Shown: piece by piece, positions 57,395-64,000 of the stretch
Layout of the letters: every line of letters begins with the position of its first letter
Numbering within the stretch: position 1 is the stretch's first letter
Origin: Saccharina japonica
Taxonomy: Eukaryota > Sar > Phaeophyceae > Laminariales > Laminariaceae
Length of the DNA stretch: 64,000 nt
NCBI GenBank assembly: GCA_008828725.1
Contig: MEHQ01002047.1
Coordinates: 39,777 to 103,776, forward strand
Direction: 5' to 3'
Notes under the pieces: model-generated
The model's input: only the letters and a program-made list of their open reading frames with translations
Told to the model about the DNA's origin: nothing
Database searches by the model: none
Program-made: the position numbers and the translations under genes

Positions 57395-57706
57395 CAAGGG
57401 TGCACAAAAAAAAAAGAAAACGACACCACACACCTAGGAAGGTCAGAATGGAAAACAAACCGGATCGCTGTGATCACAGGACGAAATGAGCAAAAAACAT
57501 TTTTTTTTCGTTTTTTGTTCCCTTTTTTTTACTTGGTTTTAGAGACCCCCCCATTTTTTTTTTTTGGTGGGCGGGGGGGGGGGGGGGTGATAAAAAAAAA
57601 AACTTGACTTATTGTTTTCTGGGATCACAACAGTCCGGTTTCTTCCCTTCAATATAGGGGGGGGGGGGGGTGGGGGGTCGATAACTTTTTTTTTTGTGCA
57701 CCCTTG
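57395..57706. mobile_element. hAT-like MITE (312 bp)
   Basis: CAAGGGTGCACAAAAAAAAA at the left and its complement at the right. GTACACA directly abuts both ends, a 7-8-bp target duplication. The body shares GAAAACGACACC, GTGATCACA and TTTACTTGGTTTTAG with the element at 34233. Poly(G) runs at 57571-57586 and 57657-57670. Confidence 0.7.
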
Positions 57707-57744
57707 GTACACACATTTAAAATATATACGATATATACACGAGG

Positions 57745-57850
57745 TGTATGGTATAGTATACCTGGTATCAAGTATTACACTCAGCTATTATAGCAAAGAT
57801 GAGTTCCGACGAAATCCTCGAGCTCACCAAGAGCTCACAGCTGTTGTTTT
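57745..57850 (+). repeat. ~100-bp repeat shared with 55173-55275
   Basis: Inverted relative to the 55.2-kb copy; contains TTACACTCAGC and the ATGAGTTCCGACGAAATCCT word. An 18-codon frame ends at TAA. Confidence 0.45.
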
Positions 57851-58493
57851 TTTAATTTTTAAAATATATAAATATACATTATATTCGTACGAGTGAGTAT
57901 GGAGAAGAGGTTGCGATACCTTTTTTTGCCGCAAATTAGTGTACTGGCGACGTGTCTCGCCTGAAACCCCGACACACAAAACAAGCCCCCCCCCCAAACA
58001 AAAAACCTGCCCAAACCGCCACCTAAACGACGACTGTCCTCCCTCTGCCTGTGACACAAGAACAAAAAAAAAAAAAAAAAACGGCCTCCCCCCCAGAACC
58101 TGACTGATGAGAAAAGAGCCTATTGCTATTAATAATATTATACCTCGTATGTAATAATACATCGTAATATATATTATAGCACTATTAATAGCGGCAGCAG
58201 CAGTACATATTTAGTACGACGGTTTAATGTGAACACACACTTAATAATAGTAGACTCTTCCGCAGCCAACCGAGTCCGTACACACTCCAACTCTTACAAG
58301 CTCGAGTACTCCTGCTTGCTGCTGTGAATATCACTGCAAGCAGAGATACCTTTTACCCGGACGGACGGCCAGACTACTAGCGAAGCGGGAAGGCTGCTAG
58401 CCGTAAAGCTAAGCTCACAGGTCATCATGTATGTGTTGTTCTATAAATAGGATGCATGACAGTAAGTATGTATATATGTGGTCTCTCTCTCAC

Positions 58494-58572
58494 CTTTCCT
58501 GCTGTTGATCCCCGTAACATGGAACGACCAGCAACGTTTCTTGGTGGCTGATGAAGCGGTCATTTCCACAAT
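58494..58572 (-). CDS. Candidate internal exon, possibly of gene B
   Basis: A 79-nt exon with acceptor TTATTTCCGGGCAAG after a long T/C-rich tract, and donor AAAG|GTGAGAG. It reads IVEMTASSATKKRCWSFHVT, then GINSRK, phase 0 in and phase 1 out. The phase fits gene B's next exon if that exon starts at 54388, which would give a 4.1-kb intron. High GC3 and a basic patch are seen; no domain recognised. Confidence 0.4.
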
Positions 58573-58691
58573 CTTGCCCGGAAATAAAAAAAACCACAAC
58601 AAGCAGAAGAAGCAGAAGAAGCAGAAGAAGCCCACACAGGGCGGAGAGAGAGGACTGACTGACTGCTGAGACTCGGCCACTCACTATTTAC

Positions 58692-58803
58692 CTCAGGTAT
58701 ATTCTCGCGGTAGAGGAGGAGGAGTAGCAGTAGTAGTGGTATTCCCGAGTTTCTTGCCCTGCGTTGGTGGAGATGGGTAGCAAACCACAGCTACTTAAAG
58801 TAG

Positions 58804-58886
<83 letters not shown>

Positions 58887-58998
58887 ACTGCTGCCGCTGC
58901 TGCTGCTGCGGGAAGAGGAGTCGCTCTGGCTGACGACTCGCTCGCGTGTGCGTTAGATAGCACGCCCGGCCAAGGAAGACCGATCGATGTAGGTAGCG
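58692..58998 (-). CDS. Candidate exon with a polyalanine tract
   Basis: Minus frame LPLPTSIGLPWPGVLSNAHA, then a (GCA)n run coding about 34 Ala with one Val, then STLSSCGLLPISTNAGQ and a Tyr/Ser-rich end. The donor CTGAG|GTAAATAG lies at 58692. The Ala frame is the only one uninterrupted across the repeat on this strand; the Gln frame has a TAG. No acceptor was fixed, and its phase-2 donor does not fit the 58572 exon. It may therefore be an unspliced repeat with a chance open frame. Confidence 0.25.
58806..58909. repeat. (GCT)n/(CAG)n microsatellite
   Basis: About 34 triplets with two interruptions (CTACTG and CTGCCG) in the right third. Confidence 0.95.
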
Positions 58999-59110
58999 GC
59001 AGCCCAATCAGTTGACGATGTTGTCGTTGCAGTATAAGTATGTAGACGTGTGGTACTGCTGTGGGTACGTAGCAGTACTGGGTGTGCTGCTGCTGCTGTA
59101 GATAAATCAC

Positions 59111-60025
59111 AGCAGCTCAGCTGCGAAATACTAAAAAAGTACTGGTATAAAAATTAAACTCGCGACTGGCAGGAAGGGTGCGGGTTTGTTCTGTGTGTCC
59201 TTCCTCCTCCTCTCCTCCTGCCCGTTTCGTCGGATAATGACGAGCCGCTCCCTGATGTTTTTTTGTTTGTTTTTTTAGGCAAAGAAAGAAAAAAGGACTA
59301 TTAATACCAGGGTATTTATTAATACTATTTAGTATTACTAATATATTAATATAACACTCGTACATATGTGGAAGATTGAACGAAGGAATAATAATAATTC
59401 CAGATTCATGAACAAAACAAAATATGTATACGAGTATATAATATTATATGTGAAGGAAGAACCCACCTCTGTGCTTTTTCCAAATAGAAGTTTCTCCGTG
59501 GGATTTTGTTTTTTTTTCGTCATCTCTGCTTTGTTCTGGTATTTTTATCTGTTAAATTGTCGTGATGACGTCGAGAAAACGATGACCCACTGCATGCATG
59601 CTGCAACCCAGCGGCGGAGACACACATAATTTATCCACCAGTAGTAGTACATCTCGGGCTATAAGCGTTTATTTTATTTCAATATCAATACGATCCCTCT
59701 CGGTTATATATATAGATGTGGTGGTTGGTGTGGTACACAAAACATCAACATTTATTTACTTTACAGCAGTAGTATTTTTGAATTTTTATCCAGCAGGCAA
59801 GCAGCAGGTGCTAGTATTTTTCTTGACGGTGTTGTGTGTCATGCATGTCATGTTTGTCGTTATTTGAAATTTGAAAATAATTTTACAAAAAAAAACGTGC
59901 GTACGTATAGATACGCGCGTATCGACTTTGAGCGTAACTTCGGTTTGGATAATGGTTGTGGATTTAAACGGGTGGGATTATTCCCATTGGTTGCGGAAAT
60001 AGGGCGAGCGCTAAACGGTTGGTCG
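59111..60025. other. No gene recognised
   Basis: AT-rich; short frames only. Confidence 0.4.
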
Positions 60026-60231
60026 GGAATCGAGAGCACCAGTCCGAATAATAAGCGCATACATACATACATACGCGTCCCATTTAGAGATATCGAAGAA
60101 ATGGCAAAAACGTGCGCTGTTAAAGAAAGGGGTCGAGAGTCGAGAGCGCCAGTCCGAATAAACACATACATACGCGTCCCAATTAGAGATGTCGAAGAAA
60201 TGGCCAAAACGTACGCTGTAAAGAAAGGGGG
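60026..60231 (+). repeat. Tandem duplication of a ~100-bp unit
   Basis: CGAGAGCACCAGTCCGAATAA, then CATACATACGCGTCCCA and TCGAAGAAATGGCAAAAACG, recur once with few changes. An open plus frame spans both, coding RDIEEMAKTCAVKERG and RDVEEMAKTYAVKKGG. The duplication keeps frame, so a coding role is possible but unsupported. Confidence 0.65.
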
Positions 60232-60601
60232 TATAGGGACGAGTGTTTATTAGGGTACATATTTAATACTCGTATCATACCTCCTGGTAGTAGTTTGGCG
60301 TCACTCAGGTCACGCCTACAACACAGCAAGGCAAGAATGCTGTCATCATGTCAAGGGGAGAAATAGATAAAGTAGTGCTGTCTGTCTCCTGACGTATATG
60401 GTCTTAAATGGCGGAGTTGGGGGTGATAGTTTTGTTCGCTTCCGGAGTCTGGGTTTGCTTCTCGTCATCCTCCGCTGCCCGCAACTCTATCTATCTATGT
60501 TGCTACTGCCTTGTAGTGTTGGAATCTGTACGATAATGATATACACTAGAAACTAATCGATACGATTTTGACATCTTGTATATCGAAGCTACGAGTAGGA
60601 A

Positions 60602-60668
60602 GAATCGGCACGGACACTGGGTGTGCTGGATGTCGACGGGTAGAAAGGAAGGTTTAATGTGAAGAACA
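60602..60668 (-). repeat. 67-bp repeat identical to 55631-55697
   Basis: Complement of the 55.6-kb copy at every base. The flanks differ except for an adjoining (CA)n. From 60669 to 61153 nothing is recognised beyond a weak F4-like stretch near 61030. Confidence 0.8.
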
Positions 60669-61153
60669 CACACACATGATTAATACATATCAGGTACTCG
60701 TAGTAAATGGATGTTTCTCAGTTTATATTTGCATAAAAAACACGCGCGGGGGGGGGAAGGCAGGGAGGGGATGGATGAAAAAAAAAACATGTTCGATTTT
60801 TTTACTATTATATCGAAAGTTCGACACTGCGACACACCGATAATTATTTATTGCGACACGAAATTTAAATCCACACATCAAATATCATGCGTTTGGTTTG
60901 CTTCGCAGTAGGTTGCTGAACACACACTACAACACTACCGGCCCTCTCCTAAGAAAGTGCCCCACAAGGATCTCAGCCTAAACATTACGGGGGAAACAAG
61001 AAAGTCGACAGCAATTATACTGAAGTCCGTGTGGGACACACCCCTTTCTCAAATAAGAACGTTAGCCTACTTACGGCTGTGCTGTGTGGCGTGAGCGTCA
61101 ATGATAGCCTAAAAACAAGATTTCTTGGTGTTAAGAGTTGACTTATTTGTGAA

Positions 61154-61433
61154 GACGCGTGCACCGATAAGGGGTGGCCCTTTTTATGGCTGAAGTTGTT
61201 TCGGGATGACCTAGTAAACGTTCCTTAACCCAAAATCGACGGAATTCCATCTTTTTCGTGCTGCGATATTGTTAATTGTATACTTGGACCGTGCGATTGG
61301 TCATCGGGTATAACTTTTTCCCCCCTCCAACATCATCAGTGTTTGGGTGTGGTATAGAGCTCCTCCTCAAGTGACCACCCTTATAAGGCAGAAACAACAG
61401 AGTGAACCTCTACCGTAGTAGCATGCATGCGTC
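61154..61433 (-). mobile_element. F1 MITE copy
   Basis: GACGCGTGCACCGATAAGG to CCTCTACCGTAGTAGCATGC and GCGTC. The inner F1 words CCTTAACCCAAAATCGACGG and GGTATAGAGCTCCTCC are present. Confidence 0.75.
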
Positions 61434-61709
61434 TATATATCTATATTATATCATATATTGTTGTGTTCACGAAAGAACCCGGTGCGTGTTCGTGTGGCGT
61501 TTCATTTGCTCTTTTTATTGGTTTGGTTTGCCTTTTCTCGCTCCATTATTCGCTATCTATCATGAATGCTTCTATTTTGTCTCTCTCTGCAAACGGCAGT
61601 CCGTGACCATAGAGATGCTTATGATAAATAATCAGGACGGACACATTTAATATTACTGGGTACACTTACTTGCGGATCATGATGATGTCATTGGGGAAAA
61701 AGAACTCGG

Positions 61710-61734
61710 CTTACTACTACTACTACTACTACTA

Positions 61735-61822
<88 letters not shown>

Positions 61823-61842
61823 CACTACTACTACCACTACTA

Positions 61843-61937
<95 letters not shown>

Positions 61938-61945
61938 GCTGCTGC
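61710..61945. repeat. (CTA)n microsatellite
   Basis: About 78 triplets with scattered CCA interruptions, ending GCTGCTGCTG. Confidence 0.95.
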
Positions 61946-62049
61946 TGTGAAGATAAGTAACAAGCCCGCATATATATCAAGAAAGAACAGACAGATAGTC
62001 GTTGTATGCTCACCCCATTAATGATATCCACCTATTATTGCTATATGTA

Positions 62050-62190
62050 TCCCCCTCTTCCCCTATGTCCTCCCTATTTTAGACCTCCGCCCCCCCCTCC
62101 CCTACGTACGGTACGAACCTTTTGCGTGTTGGCATCTCATCTCGAGAAGACTAGATTTACTCAGTTCCCTGGTCAACTCGTCGCGTCGTA
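62050..62190 (-). mobile_element. Worn S1 SINE-like fragment
   Basis: C/T-rich start, ACGGTACGAACCTTTTGCG and CTCGAGAAGACTAGATTTAC resemble the S1 body complement. Confidence 0.4.
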
Positions 62191-62337
62191 ATCTTGTGTA
62201 AACTGCAAACCACACAAAACGTATTGTAAGCAGTAGTGTGTATGAACACATAGTAGTATAGAACAAACATGTATGATACAAACCAGAGTTATACTTCGTA
62301 TATATATTTTATATATATATATATATATTATGTCCTG

Positions 62338-62430
62338 TGACACTACGGACGGAAATATACGACCCGTGTAAATTACTATTTTTTATGCTCCAACGGTTCT
62401 TACCTTTCGTCCGGAGTAAGGAGTAGGCTA
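62338..62430. mobile_element. Third hairpin element (diverged)
   Basis: CACTACGGACGGAAATATA and CTTTCGTCCGGAGTAAGG pair imperfectly. Relative of the 22465 and 50700 hairpins; the terminal TA is not clean. Confidence 0.45.
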
Positions 62431-62639
62431 ACATCTGCTTCAAAGCAGTGTGTATATATGTGTATTCCAAAACAGAACTGCCAGCAGACTGGAACAAGTT
62501 CAATTTCCCATTTTGTGTCATCTTTGTCTGGCATTTAGTTGGAAATACATCAAGCAATATAATGTGGAACATTAATTACCATTTCGACAAGTAAACTTGC
62601 TTTGACAAGCAAACACGGCCGGCCGTATGCCCCCCTGGC

Positions 62640-62935
62640 GGATGGCTTTCGAGATCGAGGTGGCATTGTGTTGCAGGTCAACGAACGGGTCGATCCTACT
62701 GTCCTTACCATCCAGCTACTGCTGCTACTGCTTGCTGTATGTACATTCTACCGATTCTGCGAGCGACTGCGTGTGCTAAAGCGCAATGTCTGCCTGGTCG
62801 GTGAAAACCCGACATGCTCCGTCCCGGCATTGTAGCGATGCAAGGGTCTTATGGTCATACATCTATATATATATACGGCTACGGCCATGCATGAAAATGA
62901 AGTACACCCCCCCCCTGGATCCAGGAGGAGGAGTG
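62640..62935 (+). repeat. Short repeat with LINE-like 39-nt stem-loop
   Basis: The 39-nt segment 62791-62829 equals the 18.6-kb copy except for four bases. It is followed by TTGTAGCGATGCAAGGGTCT, TATGGTCATAC and a poly(C) end. A plus frame ends exactly at the TAG after the stem-loop (VCLVGENPTCSVPAL), as also at 18.6 kb, where all four changes are synonymous. In the LINE the same frame reads VCLTGVNPARNTPAL. Confidence 0.6.
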
Positions 62936-63752
62936 GGTGGATTGATGAGATCTGCGTGCGTGCCTCTTTGTATCCTTCGACGATAAAAACATGCCGAGGT
63001 ATAGTATAACACTTCATTTAAGTATACAGTAAATACTAAGTAAGTTGTTTTGTTTACTGTAGTATTCTGTTGCTACTGCTGCTGTATTGTAGCGTATTAT
63101 GGAATCGGCAACAGGAACAACAGCAATGCAGTTATATTTACTTTCTTCTGTAATACGCACTTCCTTCCCGTGTTCCTACAGCTGTAGTAGTTGAGGTAGC
63201 ACTGCTGTGGAGGTTTTGCACCTTCCGACGTGACAAAGTTAACATACATGATATTTTGTATATATATAGCACCGGTAGGCCTTCGTACCGTTTGGCATCA
63301 GCGCGGGGGGATGGAAGGATACACACACATATATATATACTTTATATATCGGTTCTTTTTGTTTTCGTTTTTCTTCCGTTACCAAGCGGAGCGCGGCCAG
63401 CTCAGCAAAGCAGCAGCAAAACCACAGCGAGCGGCAGTATCATATTCAGCAAGATATCACTTGCGACCATCTCGCCGGTGGGGGGATGGACGGATGGATG
63501 GGTGGATGCCGGTGTTATTGTTTCTTCCGTTTTACGAGGCGGCACGTAACCGCCAGCTCAGCACAACACAGAGAGACAGCTGCTTGGCGGCAGCTTGAGT
63601 AAGCTGCTGCTGCTTCTGCTGCTGCTACTGTTTGTACGGTTTAAGGGGTTGACGCCCTGCTATTATTGATGGTGTTGTACTGTGCTGTTGTTGGTGTTGA
63701 TCATGACGTCGTTTTTCATTCAGTAATGAAAACAGACGACGAGCACACCTAC
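62936..63752. other. No gene recognised; possible intron
   Basis: Lies between the tail repeat and a candidate exon. AT-rich and GCT-rich tracts; a weak internal duplication around AGCGCGGCCAGCTCAGCA and AACCGCCAGCTCAGCACAAC. Confidence 0.35.
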
Positions 63753-63808
63753 CTTCCATCTTTGAAGTTTACCCATCCATCCGTATTGTCTGTACCTCTC
63801 ACCCACTA
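63753..63808 (-). CDS. Candidate 56-nt internal exon
   Basis: On minus, the branch-site-like TTACTAAC lies about 30 nt before the acceptor CCGTTCGTGCCTTGCAAG. The exon ends at donor AAG|GTAGGTGTG. Of three frames, two hit a stop at once; the remaining one reads VGERYRQYGWMGKLQRWK, phase 1 in and phase 0 out. It is on the same strand as gene B, so it may be one of its 5' exons. From 63809 to the window end nothing else is supported; a poly(G) run lies at 63854-63863. Confidence 0.4.
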
Positions 63809-64000
63809 CTTGCAAGGCACGAACGGACGAGCGATTGTTAGTAACATTATCGCGGGGGGGGGGGTGGCTGAGCGTCCCAGGGAGACTCCCCCCGACAACA
63901 TGCCGCGTGAGTGTGAAGCTCCTCCGCCACAAGCAACAAGAATACGCAAATATGAGCTTCGTTAGGGTCTGAAGATTCAGCAGTATATAGGCCTAACTTA

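Overview
This is nuclear DNA of a eukaryote. It has GT-AG introns with polypyrimidine tracts, a LINE, a SINE-like element with a tRNA-like head, several non-autonomous DNA transposon families, and thousands of bases of simple repeat. There are no operons, CRISPR arrays, rRNA genes or convincing tRNA genes. The LINE reverse transcriptase and the long, microsatellite-filled introns remind me of stramenopile (brown-alga-like) genomes, but that is recalled resemblance, not proof.

Layout. 1-8.4 kb: an old tandem array of a roughly 370-bp unit, broken by a decayed gene fragment, a 784-bp TA-flanked foldback element, a small TIR element and a 5'-truncated LINE of about 3.1 kb whose 800-aa RT frame is intact. 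8.6-12.2 kb: degenerate GAT-phased triplet and hexamer repeat. 13-36 kb: a transposon graveyard dominated by three related MITE families (F1, F2, F3) that share the inner TIR word ACGGTAGRGG. Several copies have clean 4-bp target duplications and they nest inside one another. Between them lie a 10-bp and a 9-bp minisatellite, an ACC-rich kilobase, SINE copies and short hAT-, piggyBac- and Tc1/mariner-like elements. 36.8-39.7 kb: three modules made of TTTACTTCCATGGAAGTAAA-type palindromes around a shared core of about 180 bp.

Host genes are sparse and lie mainly on the minus strand. Gene A (49558-45139) has three exons, all phase 0, and encodes a 608-aa protein I do not recognise. Its second intron holds a perfect 1.48-kb (TACA)n tract and its first intron holds an F1 MITE. 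Gene B (54392-51359) has three phase-consistent 3' exons of another unknown protein, with possible upstream exons at 58.5 and 63.8 kb, so it may run past the right edge.

The most interesting signal is a 39-nt stem-loop in the LINE 3' region. It recurs at the same length in two unrelated-looking short repeats at 18.6 and 62.8 kb, with compensatory base-pair changes. This is what a LINE tail captured by SINE-like parasites would look like.
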